Below, piece by piece: positions 27,821 through 36,883 of a stretch of DNA of 64,000 bases; position 1 is the stretch's first letter; each line of letters starts with the position of its first letter. The position numbers were made by a program, and so were the translations under genes. The DNA is from Paenibacillus sp. PK3_47 (GTDB lineage Bacteria > Bacillota > Bacilli > Paenibacillales > Paenibacillaceae), in contig NZ_CP026029.1 in the NCBI RefSeq assembly GCF_023520895.1, positions 3,658,001 through 3,722,000 on the forward strand, in the 5' to 3' direction. Under the pieces are notes generated by a model. The model was given only the letters and a program-made list of their open reading frames with translations. It was not told the DNA's origin and did not search any database.

Positions 27821-28675
27821 AGGGGTTTGCGGCACTCCAAGCGAGGAGAGATGTGAGCGGAGAGAAATTTTGGAACTGTAGGAGCGTTAGCGTCCGCCTT
27901 TGTCTTCAGATGATTACCGCAAAGCGTCCAATCCCGATCATCTGAAGACAACAGCGGCCGGAAGTCCAAACATTTCTCGCAGCGGCACCAATATCCGAGC
28001 CTTGCCTCCCCCTGCATTCCAAGCACTGCGGAGCTTTATGCAGTGCAGGGGTTTGCGGCATTCCTAGTAAGGAGAGGTGTGAGCGGAGAGAAATTTTGGA
28101 ACTGTAGGAGCGTTAGCGTCCGCCTTTGTCTTCAGATGATTACCGCAAAGCATCCAATCCCGATCATCTGAAGACAACAGCGTCCGGAAGTCCAAACATT
28201 TCTCGCAGCGGCACCAGCCTCCAAGCCTTGCTTCCTCCCGCATTCTAAGCACTGCGGAGCTTTATGCAGTGCAGGGGTTTGCGGCACTCCAAGCAAGGAG
28301 AGATGTGAGCGGAGAGGAAATTTAGGAACTGTAGGAGCGTTAGCGTCCGCCTTTGTCTTCAGATGATTACCGCAAAGCGTCCAATCCCGATCATCTGAAG
28401 ACAACAGCGTCCGGAAGTCCAAACATATCTCGCAGCGGCACCAGCCCCCAAGCCTTGCCTCCTCCTGCATTCTAAGCCCCGCGGAGCTTTATGCAGTGCA
28501 GGGGTTTGCGGCATTCCCAGTAAGGAGAGGTGTGAGCGGAGAGAAATTTTGGAACTGTAGGAGCGTTAGCGTCCGCCTTTGTCTTCAGATGATTACCGCA
28601 AAGCGTCCAATCCCGATCATCTGAAGACAACAGCGGCCGGAAGTCCAAACATTTCTCGCAGCGGCACCAATCTCG
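27821..28675. repeat. Four near-identical copies of a 226-bp structured repeat
   Basis: Copies begin at 27821, 28047, 28273 and 28500 (periods 226, 226, 227), and the last is truncated near 28675. Each contains a 15-bp perfect inverted repeat, arms TTGTCTTCAGATGAT and ATCATCTGAAGACAA, around a 22-base loop. Each complete copy also has a smaller CTGCAT/ATGCAG hairpin at its right end. Copies differ by scattered substitutions. Small ORFs inside are shadows of the repeat and lack ribosome binding sites. No transposase is near. Confidence 0.93.
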
Positions 28676-28719
28676 GAACCAGCGCCATGCCTCTTCCCCT
28701 CACCAATAACCGACGCCCC

Positions 28720-29565
28720 TTAGTGCAGCCTTCTAAATTGCTCCGGCGTAACCCCAGACTGCCTGCGGAAGGTGGCGACGAAGTGACTGACATCGCGGAA
28801 GCCGACATGTCTGGAGATCTCTTTTACCGTAAGATCCGGATAGCCTAACAGCAGCTCCTTGCTTTTGCGGATCCGCAGCCGGACGAAATAAGCGTAAGGC
28901 GAGAGCCCGAAGGTCTGCAGGAACAGGCTGTTCAGATATCGCCCTGACACATCCAGCTGTGAAGCGAGGTCGGACAGTCCGATTTCAGGATCGCCGTAAC
29001 GGCTTTCCATCCACTTCAGCAGCGGCTGCAGCTTGTCCACGTTGCGGGAGATTGAAGTGTTGTTATGAAGATGCCCGTACTTGTTCAGGGTGAGCAGAAA
29101 ACGGTAAGCATCCGCGGACACCCCCAGATTGAACATATCTGCGGCGCTGTCATGGCGGTCCAGCATTTCCTTCAGCATGCCGGTCAGCGGGGCCTCGCTC
29201 TCCCAGCGGTAGAAGGCATCAGTATGCATGTCCAGAGATTCCAGGATGTGCCCGGCGGAACTGCCGGCGAAGGTAAGATAGTAGGTTCGCCAGGTGCCGG
29301 CAGTAAGGGCTTCATACCTGTGCGGGGTACCGGGCAGCAGCAGCATACCGCTCCCTTCAGGCAGCGTCAGCCTTTTATCTTCGATATGTATAACGCCTTC
29401 GCCCTGAGCCGTCTGCAGCCAGTGGTAGACATGATAGCCGTCAGGCCGTGATACCTTTTCCTGATCCGGATTATAACCCATGCTTTCCAGTGTGACAGGC
29501 AGCTGCTGGCCGCTTACGTGACCAAATACAATTCTGCGGGTGGCAGATTCAATCAACCGGATCAT
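28720..29565 (-). CDS. AraC-family transcriptional regulator
   Basis: The protein of about 281 residues has an N-terminal AraC-type cupin sensor (MLLLPGTPHRYEALTAGTW). Its C-terminal double helix-turn-helix (about 185-280) contains LSDLASQLDVSGRYLNSLF and VKEISRHVGFRDVSHFVATF. The start is uncertain. The frame is open to ATG 29598 without a ribosome binding site, while AAGGAG lies directly before ATG 29565 and nine bases before TTG 29556. The gene is divergent from a GH42 gene and is its likely activator. Confidence 0.85.
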   Translation of the reverse strand: MIRLIESATRRIVFGHVSGQQLPVTLESMGYNPDQEKVSRPDGYHVYHWLQTAQGEGVIHIEDKRLTLPEGSGMLLLPGTPHRYEALTAGTWRTYYLTFAGSSAGHILESLDMHTDAFYRWESEAPLTGMLKEMLDRHDSAADMFNLGVSADAYRFLLTLNKYGHLHNNTSISRNVDKLQPLLKWMESRYGDPEIGLSDLASQLDVSGRYLNSLFLQTFGLSPYAYFVRLRIRKSKELLLGYPDLTVKEISRHVGFRDVSHFVATFRRQSGVTPEQFRRLH

Positions 29566-29678
29566 CTCCTTGGAATACTTCCATATTATTATATACATTA
29601 GATAAAATATTATATTTATACTGGGAACCTAAAAGATTAAACTTAGAATATAATTATACTATAAAGGAAGTGCAGCGT

Positions 29679-31709
29679 GTGATTAACGATAAATTGCCGA
29701 AGATTTGGTACGGCGGAGACTACAACCCCGAGCAATGGGACGCTCCGGTCTGGGCCGAAGATGAGCGGATGTTCAAGCTGGCCGGGATTGACGTAGCAAC
29801 AATTAATGTATTTTCCTGGGCACTGATTCAGCCTTCTGAAGATACCTATGATTTCTCCGGACTGGATGAATTGATGGACCGCTTATATAAGAATGGAACT
29901 TATGTCTGTCTGGCAACAGGAACCGGAGCACATCCGGCATGGATGGCGCACCGTTATCCGGAGGTAACCCGGGTCGATGTACAAGGCCGCAAACGCAAAT
30001 TCGGCGGGCGCCACAACTCCAATCCAAACAGTCCGGTATACCGTAAATATGCGGCAAGACTTGCAGGCAAGCTGGCTGAGCGATACAAGGATCATCCGGC
30101 ACTGGTTGCCTGGCATATCTCCAATGAATACGGCGGCTATGATTACTCCGAGCAGTCTGCCGCAGCTTTCCGCGTGTGGCTGAAAGAGCGCTACGGTTCG
30201 CTGGATGCGCTGAACAAAGCCTGGAATACACGCTTCTGGGGCCATACCTTTTATGACTGGGAAGAAATCGTGGTTCCGAATGAGCTGAGTGAAGAATGGA
30301 ACGGCAACCGCACCAACTTCCAGGGGATTTCGCTGGACTACCGCAGATTCATGTCTCACAGCCTGCTGGAATGCTACAAGATTGAGAAAGAAGCGATCCG
30401 GGAACACAGCACCGACATTCCGGTGACGACCAACCTGATGGGCTTCTATCCGGAGCTGGATTATTTCGAGTGGGCCAAGCATATGGACATTATCTCCTGG
30501 GATAACTATCCGGCCCTTGATACTCCGGTCAGCTTCACGGCAATGACGCATGATCTGATGCGCGGTCTTAAGAACGGACAGCCGTTCATGCTGATGGAAC
30601 AAACGCCAAGTCAGCAGAACTGGATGCCTTACAACTCGCTGAAACGTCCCGGAGTGATGCGTCTGTGGAGTTATCAGGCAGTGGCCCGCGGAGCTGACAC
30701 GGTGCTGTTCTTCCAGCTGCGCCGCTCCATTGGTGCCTGCGAGAAATACCACGGAGCAGTAATTGAGCATGTAGGCCATGAGCATACCCGTGTATTCCGC
30801 GAATGTGCGGAGCTCGGGCGGGAGCTTGAGCTGCTTGGCGATGAACTGCTGGATGCACGCAGCGCGGCACAGATCGGCATCATCTATGACTGGGAGAACC
30901 GCTGGGCGCTTGACCTGTCGAGCGGCCCGACCGTAGCCCTGGATTACGTCAAAGAGGTTCATAAATATTATGATGCGCTTTACCAGCAGAAAATCGAAGC
31001 TGACATCATTGGCGTGGAAGAGAATCTGTCCAAATACAAGGTTGTCATTGCACCGGTAATGTATATGATTAAGCCGGGTTTTGCGGAAAAGGTAGAAGCT
31101 TTCGTGAAAGCAGGCGGAACATTCGTCACCACCTTCTTCAGCGGGATCGTCAATGAGAATGATCTTGTTACAGTGGGAGGTTATCCGGGAGAACTGCGCA
31201 AGGTACTGGGGATTTGGGCAGAAGAGATCGATGCGCTGCTGCCGGATATGAGCAATGAGATTGTAATGAAGGGCGAATGGGGTGCGTTGAAAGGCTCCTA
31301 CAAATGTAACCTGCTCTGTGATTTGATTCATTCTGAAGGCGCGGAAGTGCTGGCGCAGTACGGCTCTGACTTCTATAAAGGCATGCCGGTCCTGACTGCG
31401 AACAGCTTTGGCGAAGGGAAGGCTTATTATGTGGCTTCCAGTCCGGAAGAGGGCTTCCTGAAGGGCTTCCTCACGAACCTGTGCGAAGACAACGGGATTA
31501 AGCCGCTTGTAAGCGCACCGGAAGGCCTTGAGTCCGTGCAGCGTGTAAAAGACGGCGTATCGTATCTGTTCCTCTTGAATCATCAGGCAGATGAAGTCAG
31601 CGCAGACATCGGCGGAGTTGAACGCAGGGATCTGCTGACCGGCCAGACATTCAGCAGCACAGTGGTTGTACCGGGCCGAGGCGTAATGATTTTGTCCGAC
31701 AAAAAATAA
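29679..31709 (+). CDS. GH42 beta-galactosidase lacking the Cys cluster
   Basis: The 676-residue cytoplasmic beta-galactosidase begins KIWYGGDYNPEQWD, typical of the GH42 group acting on short galacto-oligosaccharides or galactan fragments. The acid/base is Glu150 (ISNEYGGY) and the nucleophile Glu307 (LMEQTPSQQNW). The residues that would form the zinc cluster are GRHNSN and GGYDYSEQS, with no Cys, unlike the GH42 at 25192. GTG 29679 lies ten bases after AAAGGA and was preferred to GTG 29670, which is too close. A -10-like TATAAT is at 29649-29654. Confidence 0.92.
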   Translation: MINDKLPKIWYGGDYNPEQWDAPVWAEDERMFKLAGIDVATINVFSWALIQPSEDTYDFSGLDELMDRLYKNGTYVCLATGTGAHPAWMAHRYPEVTRVDVQGRKRKFGGRHNSNPNSPVYRKYAARLAGKLAERYKDHPALVAWHISNEYGGYDYSEQSAAAFRVWLKERYGSLDALNKAWNTRFWGHTFYDWEEIVVPNELSEEWNGNRTNFQGISLDYRRFMSHSLLECYKIEKEAIREHSTDIPVTTNLMGFYPELDYFEWAKHMDIISWDNYPALDTPVSFTAMTHDLMRGLKNGQPFMLMEQTPSQQNWMPYNSLKRPGVMRLWSYQAVARGADTVLFFQLRRSIGACEKYHGAVIEHVGHEHTRVFRECAELGRELELLGDELLDARSAAQIGIIYDWENRWALDLSSGPTVALDYVKEVHKYYDALYQQKIEADIIGVEENLSKYKVVIAPVMYMIKPGFAEKVEAFVKAGGTFVTTFFSGIVNENDLVTVGGYPGELRKVLGIWAEEIDALLPDMSNEIVMKGEWGALKGSYKCNLLCDLIHSEGAEVLAQYGSDFYKGMPVLTANSFGEGKAYYVASSPEEGFLKGFLTNLCEDNGIKPLVSAPEGLESVQRVKDGVSYLFLLNHQADEVSADIGGVERRDLLTGQTFSSTVVVPGRGVMILSDKK

Positions 31710-31723
31710 CTGTTCAGCATATT

Positions 31724-31766
31724 AAAGCGGCGATGCTTCCTTTACAGGAAGGTCGCCGCTTTTTTA
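31724..31766. terminator. Bidirectional terminator between GH42 and germination operon
   Basis: AAAGCGGCGA pairs with TCGCCGCTTT (31724-31762) around a TTCC/GGAA inner stem. Five or more T residues follow on the plus strand. It serves convergent genes. Confidence 0.85.
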
Positions 31767-31771
31767 CAATC

Positions 31772-32962
31772 TTACTGGGTAAACGAACCGAAATCCGTGA
31801 TTTTCAAATCATATTTAAAAGTGATTTTGGAACGGCTGAAGATGTCGTCCCACTGGTCTTTAACCTTCTTCCATACCGCCGGATGCTGGATGCCCAGTGC
31901 CTCTCCGAAGCCGGAGACATCTGTTTTATATTCGTTCTGGAGCTTCTGAATCAGCTGGTCCATCATCTGCTTAAGCCTGTCTTCAAAGATACCGCCGACT
32001 TTTTCCGCATAGGCACTCGAGGTGGCGTATTCGGTGGTATTCCAGGTTTCAATCAGCCGCCCCTCGGTTTGAACCGCAACCTCAAATGAAATCTCGTCCC
32101 CGTCTACCTTTGATTTGATCTTGCTCTTCATTGATTTCATTTCATAAGTCATGGGATGGTTGTCCCAGTCATAAGCCTTTATTGCGCCGCTGCTGCCTTT
32201 ATTGGCCAGCCAGGACAGGCACTGCGTATCCTCCTGGTCCAGATCTCCAACCCAATGTCCGGTATCTCCTTTAACGATTGCTGCACCGGCAAACTCCATA
32301 CTGCCTTTTGCCATGACCAGGTTCTGCAGGACATAACTTCTTTTCGAATGCATCAGCCCGTCCAACTCGGATAAAATGACTGGTTGCATCACCTTGCTTG
32401 TCCTGTATTGATTGCGGATCATTTCCTTGATATGAAAGGTGGGAATCTCCTCCGGCTGTTTGGACACAAGCGTATCCATTGCCCGTCCCTGGCTGATAAA
32501 AACCATTGTACTTGGCCGGATATCGTTGTCACGGAGTACAAAATCCATGACCTCATCCATTTTTTGCCGCTTAAGCAGTTCCTTTGAAACTACAATAATC
32601 TTGAGGTGATGCCCGATAATCGGGCGTTCGTTACGGATAGAGAAATTACGGAAAATCTCGAATACGGAATCCCCGGTTCCCGACAAATTAATATAGGCTT
32701 TGCCTTGGCTGCTGCTCTGCTTGTCTGGTCCGCCCGTCGATTTGGTCGGTACAATCTGGATGGTGGCCGTAATTTTGTTCTGTTTGGAATAGGTGCTTCC
32801 TCTTTCCTCCAGCAGTTGTTCTGTAGGAGTCAGCTCGCCTACGTCAAGTGCAAGACCGGCATAGAGGGCAAGATCCTCGATCTCTTTACTGCTCCAGCAG
32901 CCGGTTTGCGTACCCGTTAACAGGAGTAGGCAAAGGCAGAGGGGGATTATGCGTTTATACAT
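31772..32962 (-). CDS. Spore germination lipoprotein, Ger(x)C family (GerAC/GerKC)
   Basis: This is the C subunit of a GerA-type nutrient germinant receptor in the inner spore membrane. The 396-residue protein has a lipoprotein signal with modified Cys22 (GTQTGCWSSKEIEDL) and the family start GCW-x-x-x-EIxxLA. It is the last gene of an A-B-C operon, and its start overlaps the end of the B gene by eight bases. The C terminus (LKITDFGSFTQ) is complete. Confidence 0.92.
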   Translation of the reverse strand: MYKRIIPLCLCLLLLTGTQTGCWSSKEIEDLALYAGLALDVGELTPTEQLLEERGSTYSKQNKITATIQIVPTKSTGGPDKQSSSQGKAYINLSGTGDSVFEIFRNFSIRNERPIIGHHLKIIVVSKELLKRQKMDEVMDFVLRDNDIRPSTMVFISQGRAMDTLVSKQPEEIPTFHIKEMIRNQYRTSKVMQPVILSELDGLMHSKRSYVLQNLVMAKGSMEFAGAAIVKGDTGHWVGDLDQEDTQCLSWLANKGSSGAIKAYDWDNHPMTYEMKSMKSKIKSKVDGDEISFEVAVQTEGRLIETWNTTEYATSSAYAEKVGGIFEDRLKQMMDQLIQKLQNEYKTDVSGFGEALGIQHPAVWKKVKDQWDDIFSRSKITFKYDLKITDFGSFTQ

Positions 32963-34058
32963 GCTGCTTCAATCCTTTCCTGCGGATGAGCCAAATAACT
33001 GAAAGCAGCAGCGGCAGCAGAATGAACAGTACAATTCCCATTTTGCCGATCGCATCACCGAGAGTGAACAGGTCATGTACAGACTTGGGGACCATCGCCG
33101 AAATATAAATGACCGGAACAAGCGCGAAAATAACCGGATGAATAGGCAGACGGAAAATCTGGGAGACGCCTAAAGAGGCGTGAAAGAAGAAGCTGCTGAA
33201 ATTACAGAACATCTGCATGAGCCAGATTACCATGAGCGGAAACTCCATACGTTCGAAGAACAGCCCCGTAACTTCAAAGCTGCGGATCAAATCAATGGTG
33301 GGCCATGTACTGGTAATTGCCGAATCAATAGAAATGCCCCCGATCACCATCACCACTGTTATAAAATACAGGCATACCGGAATGCCGATTCCGGTAAGCA
33401 TTGCTTTTAGCGCCTGCCGGGGGTCCTGCATGAATGCTACGAGTATCATAACCACTTCACAGCCGGTGTAGACAAGGACAGTTGATTTCAGGCCGCTGAT
33501 CACAGGAAGAATACCGCTGCCCATCACCGGGCGCAGATTATTAATATCAAAAAGCCTGAAGCTGAACGCGAACGAGATAAGCAGGATCATAATACTGATG
33601 GGGAACACGATTTGAAAGACTCTGGCCATGGAATTGATCCCCCCGTACACGAGATAAATCCCCAGCCAGATAAAAGGCAGGACAATAGCCCAGATCGGTG
33701 TGCCCTCCAGCAGAAAAAACAGCGTAACCTCAGCAAGTGTTCGAATCTCAAAGCCGGCAACAACCAGAAAGTAGACAACCAGCAGCAGACACAGCAATGC
33801 ACCAGGAACCCTGCCCACAATTTTCGCAGCATACTGAAACACCGTTTTTCCGGGAAACTGCTGGCTGATCTTGACCATCAGCGCAACGACCAGCAGAACA
33901 ATGACTCCGCCAAGCAGTACGGACAGCCAGGAGTCCGGAGTTTTGACGCTCTGGCTTACATTTCTCGGCAGCGTAAGTATGCCTGCGCCAAGCACGGCAT
34001 TGTTCAGGAATACCGCAGCCTGAGAAGCTGTAATTTTATCATCTGTACGGGTAAACAT
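32955..34058 (-). CDS. Spore germination permease subunit, GerAB/GerKB type
   Basis: The 367-residue APC-superfamily membrane protein has about ten helices and binds the germinant in GerA receptors. The frame extends back to 34292, but ATG 34058 is preceded by AAAAGGAG and gives the family N terminus (MFTRTDDKITASQAAVFLNN). The motif GAGILTLPRNV in the first helix pair is characteristic. The gene lies 26 bases after the A-subunit stop. Confidence 0.92.
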   Translation of the reverse strand: MFTRTDDKITASQAAVFLNNAVLGAGILTLPRNVSQSVKTPDSWLSVLLGGVIVLLVVALMVKISQQFPGKTVFQYAAKIVGRVPGALLCLLLVVYFLVVAGFEIRTLAEVTLFFLLEGTPIWAIVLPFIWLGIYLVYGGINSMARVFQIVFPISIMILLISFAFSFRLFDINNLRPVMGSGILPVISGLKSTVLVYTGCEVVMILVAFMQDPRQALKAMLTGIGIPVCLYFITVVMVIGGISIDSAITSTWPTIDLIRSFEVTGLFFERMEFPLMVIWLMQMFCNFSSFFFHASLGVSQIFRLPIHPVIFALVPVIYISAMVPKSVHDLFTLGDAIGKMGIVLFILLPLLLSVIWLIRRKGLKQHV

Positions 34059-34084
34059 GGCAGGGCTCCTTTTATAAATATGGA

Positions 34085-35740
34085 TTAGTTTCTCCGTTTG
34101 CTTTTTTGAGGTTTCATCATGGCAGGCCGGTTTTTCATCAGGGAAAGCGGAACGCGGATGAATATATCTTTCCAGTCCTTTACACGAAATGGTGAGACCG
34201 GTGTCAGGTACGGCACACCAAAGCTTTTCAGCCTGGTAAGGTGGCTGCAGATGAGCAGGAAGAACAGAATTGTTCCGAACATGCCGAGACATGCTGCAAA
34301 CAGCATACCTACAAAACGGAGAATACGAAGGGTGATCCCGGCGCTGTACATCGGGATGGAAAACGATGAAATGGCAGTAACCGCTACAACAATAACCAGA
34401 AACGGACTGACAATCCCGGCCTGAACCGCAGCATCGCCGATAATCAGACCGCCGACGATACCCATCGCCGGGCCGATCGGCTTAGGAAGCCGGATGCCCG
34501 CCTCCCGCAGAATCTCAATAGATACTTCCAGAATCAGCACCTCAATCAGGGAGGGGAAGGGTACCCCCTGCCGGGTCTTGATAATCGAGATGGCCAGCTC
34601 GGTAGGAATGAGCCCGGGATGAAAGGAAATAAAGGAAATATACAGCGCAGGTGCCATCAGTGCCAGAAAGGCAGCTGAGAAACGCAGATTTCTGAGGAGT
34701 GAGCCCGGCAGCCAGCGTTCGTAATAGTCCTCGGGAGACTGCAGCAGCATGCTGAATGTAACCGGGACAATGAGGGCGAACGGCGATCCGTCCAGCAGAA
34801 TGGCGATCCGTCCTTCGAGCAGGGCGTTGATGACCCTGTCAGGACGCTCGGTATTCTGTGTCTGCTGGAACGGGCTTAAATAGTTATCTTCAATCAGCTG
34901 TTCAATATATCCCGATTCTGCAAGAAAATCGATATCGATTTTGGATATCCGGGTCTCTACTTCCTTCAGCAGCTCCGGATTCACAATATCTTTTATAAAA
35001 GCGACTACCAGATCCTTTTCGATTACCGTGCCGGAACGGTACGAGCGCATTTCCAGCTTGTCGCTGAATCCCTGGCGGCGCAGCATGGCGGTGTTCTCAC
35101 TCAATACCTCCGTAAAGCCTACCCTCGGACCGCGCAGCAGGGCCTCCGAGACGGGCTCTCCGATAGGACGGTTGGCACCGCCCGGAAGTTCGATCAGCAA
35201 TCCTTTTGGCAATCCTTCAATCAGCAGTGCAGCATGTCCGAACAGGATAGACTTGTTAAAGTTATTTAAATCGGCGGTCTCGGTAAGATTGCTGAAGGGC
35301 AGCCGCTCCGCGATTCCTGCAGCAGTTAAAGACCCGAAGTCAGCTTCATTGATCAGGAACTGCATCACCTGCAGGTTAAGCTGCCTGTCATTCTGCATGC
35401 CATCCACATAGATCAGGACTCCTTGTCTCTGCAGCTTTGTGAAAGTGAACTTCCTGAAGCTGAAATCACTGTTCCCGCCGATCACCGACTGGATTGCTTC
35501 CAGATCAGTGTCAATATTCCCGCTGAAATCTGCTGCGGCAGAAGACGTCTGCCGGCTTTCAGGCTGTGGCTGAGGTTTGCGGTTAGACTTGTCTTCTCCG
35601 GGCGAGGCTTGTCCCCCGCTGCCTACATAGGAATAGAGGGTTTTGTATGAAGCCAATGCCAGCAAGGGAACCAGCAGAGCCGCTCCAGCCTGAGCCCAAA
35701 CCGCCCAGCCGGGGATGTAGGATATGAATGTTGAGAGCAA
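34085..35740 (-). CDS. Spore germination protein, GerAA/GerKA type, with an extra N-terminal membrane segment
   Basis: This is the A subunit of a GerA receptor. It has a soluble domain (QGVLIYVDGMQND, FGHAALLIEGLPKGLLIELP), then the conserved RVNALLEGR-like segment (VINALLEGRIAILLDGSPFA), then about five membrane helices. No ATG is available at the 5' end. TTG 35740, nine bases after a GGGG-containing site, is a reasonable start (551 residues); TTG 35749 is possible. The first 35 residues form a membrane helix, followed by a Pro/Gln/Ser-rich linker. That is longer than the A subunits of about 480-500 residues I know. Confidence 0.88.
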   Translation of the reverse strand: MLSTFISYIPGWAVWAQAGAALLVPLLALASYKTLYSYVGSGGQASPGEDKSNRKPQPQPESRQTSSAAADFSGNIDTDLEAIQSVIGGNSDFSFRKFTFTKLQRQGVLIYVDGMQNDRQLNLQVMQFLINEADFGSLTAAGIAERLPFSNLTETADLNNFNKSILFGHAALLIEGLPKGLLIELPGGANRPIGEPVSEALLRGPRVGFTEVLSENTAMLRRQGFSDKLEMRSYRSGTVIEKDLVVAFIKDIVNPELLKEVETRISKIDIDFLAESGYIEQLIEDNYLSPFQQTQNTERPDRVINALLEGRIAILLDGSPFALIVPVTFSMLLQSPEDYYERWLPGSLLRNLRFSAAFLALMAPALYISFISFHPGLIPTELAISIIKTRQGVPFPSLIEVLILEVSIEILREAGIRLPKPIGPAMGIVGGLIIGDAAVQAGIVSPFLVIVVAVTAISSFSIPMYSAGITLRILRFVGMLFAACLGMFGTILFFLLICSHLTRLKSFGVPYLTPVSPFRVKDWKDIFIRVPLSLMKNRPAMMKPQKSKRRN

Positions 35741-35849
35741 TAGAATCAACCCCAGCTTTCAAAGTGGACTGCTGCCATAACAGCTGCGTAAATGAAGTTT
35801 TCCAAGGATTGCTTAGCTTTAGTCATTTTTTGCGAAAAAAAATGAAAAA

Positions 35850-35890
35850 AACGGATGCCCCTGATTTATAAGGAGTGCATCCGTTTTCCG
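35850..35890 (-). terminator. Hairpin with a minus-strand T tract between divergent genes
   Basis: AAACGGATGC pairs with GCATCCGTTT (about 35854-35888). On the minus strand it is followed by a long T-rich run, on the plus strand by only four T. It could end antisense transcription coming leftward from the amidase gene before it enters the germination operon. Confidence 0.55.
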
Positions 35891-35970
35891 CGGAGAATTG
35901 GAAAGGGCAAATGGTATATAATCATCATATAGAGAAATACAGAGCTTCCCGTTCAGAAAAGAGGCATCCT

Positions 35971-36528
35971 ATGAAAACCTTACTCGTAACAGGCTACCGT
36001 GCGCATGAGCTCGGGATTTTTGACAGCAAGCACCAAGGGATTCCTTATATTAAAAAAGCACTCAAACACCGGCTGCTTCCTCTCGTGGAGGAGGGGCTGG
36101 AGTGGGTGATTACCCCGGGCCAGTACGGAGTCGATCTTTGGGCATGCGAAGTGGTGCTTGAGCTGAAAATGCAGTATCCCGCCCTTAAGCTCGGCATTAT
36201 TACGGCCCACGCGGCACCGGAGGAGAAGTGGAAGGAGGAGAAGCAGAATGAATACCGGCGTATCGTGGCCGGGGCGGATTATTACGGTGCGGTCAGCAAT
36301 GCGCCGTATGACGGAAGCTGGCAGTTCCGGGCCAGGGACGATCTGCTGTTCCGCAAGAGTGACGGTATTCTGCTCTTCTATGATGAGGATGCTGCTGAGG
36401 GCAGCCCGAAGTTCATTAAGGAACGGGCACAAAAGCTGCATGCTGAGGGCGATTACGAGCTCTATCTGATGCATGCCGAGGAGATTCAGAATATAGCCGA
36501 TGAAGAAAATATGCGTGATTATGAATGA
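35971..36528 (+). CDS. ypsA: YpsA-like SLOG-family protein (UPF0398/DUF1273)
   Basis: The 185-residue cytoplasmic protein begins MKTLLVTGYRAHELGIF, as in Bacillus YpsA. The SLOG-fold features GLEWVITPGQYGVDLWACEV and ADYYGAVSN are present. YpsA in Bacillus subtilis is linked to cell division and oxidative stress, and its SLOG fold predicts binding of a nucleotide-like ligand. The frame opens earlier, but ATG 35971 has an AAAAGAGG site and matches the family start. A TATAAT is present at 35917-35922 as a possible -10 box. Confidence 0.88.
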   Translation: MKTLLVTGYRAHELGIFDSKHQGIPYIKKALKHRLLPLVEEGLEWVITPGQYGVDLWACEVVLELKMQYPALKLGIITAHAAPEEKWKEEKQNEYRRIVAGADYYGAVSNAPYDGSWQFRARDDLLFRKSDGILLFYDEDAAEGSPKFIKERAQKLHAEGDYELYLMHAEEIQNIADEENMRDYE

Positions 36529-36541
36529 GGAGGGTTCCAGG

Positions 36542-36871
36542 TTGGGACAGGCGGATACGCTGGATTACCATGAGGATATTTGTTATGTAATTCTGCTGGA
36601 CAAGACGGAGAATGACCGCAGGGATATGGAGATCATCCGGCAGCATGTACGGCATCTGCAGGAGCTGGAGCGTAGCGGCCAGCTTGTCTTATGCGGGCCG
36701 TTCAGCGATTACCCGGGCGGGATGGTTATTGTGCGCGCGGCTTCACGCGAGGAAGCGGAGGAGATTGCCCGGCGTGATCCTTATGTGACTTCTGGAATCC
36801 GCAGCTATGAAGTGCGCACCTGGGGCCTGTCGCATGCAGGCAACAGGCATATGGGCATAGCTGCGGACTGA
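36542..36871 (+). CDS. YciI-family protein
   Basis: The small alpha/beta (dimeric ferredoxin-like) protein shows the YciI pattern HLQELERSGQLVLCGPFSD, then GGMVIVRAASREEAEEIARRDPYV. Chelating residues for a putative active site (His in RQHVRHL and Asp in FSDYPGG) are present. The frame begins at ATG 36500 inside ypsA. TTG 36542, eight bases after GGAGG (36529-36533), gives a better family start and is used here. It is convergent with the amidase gene and only 12 bases from it. Confidence 0.82.
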   Translation: MGQADTLDYHEDICYVILLDKTENDRRDMEIIRQHVRHLQELERSGQLVLCGPFSDYPGGMVIVRAASREEAEEIARRDPYVTSGIRSYEVRTWGLSHAGNRHMGIAAD

Positions 36872-36883
36872 CAGGAGCAGGGT

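Noticed and set aside
27559-28470. ORFs of 60-155 codons inside the 226-bp repeats
   Set aside because: They follow the repeat, have low-complexity products and lack ribosome binding sites. Copies do not share a preserved frame and start.
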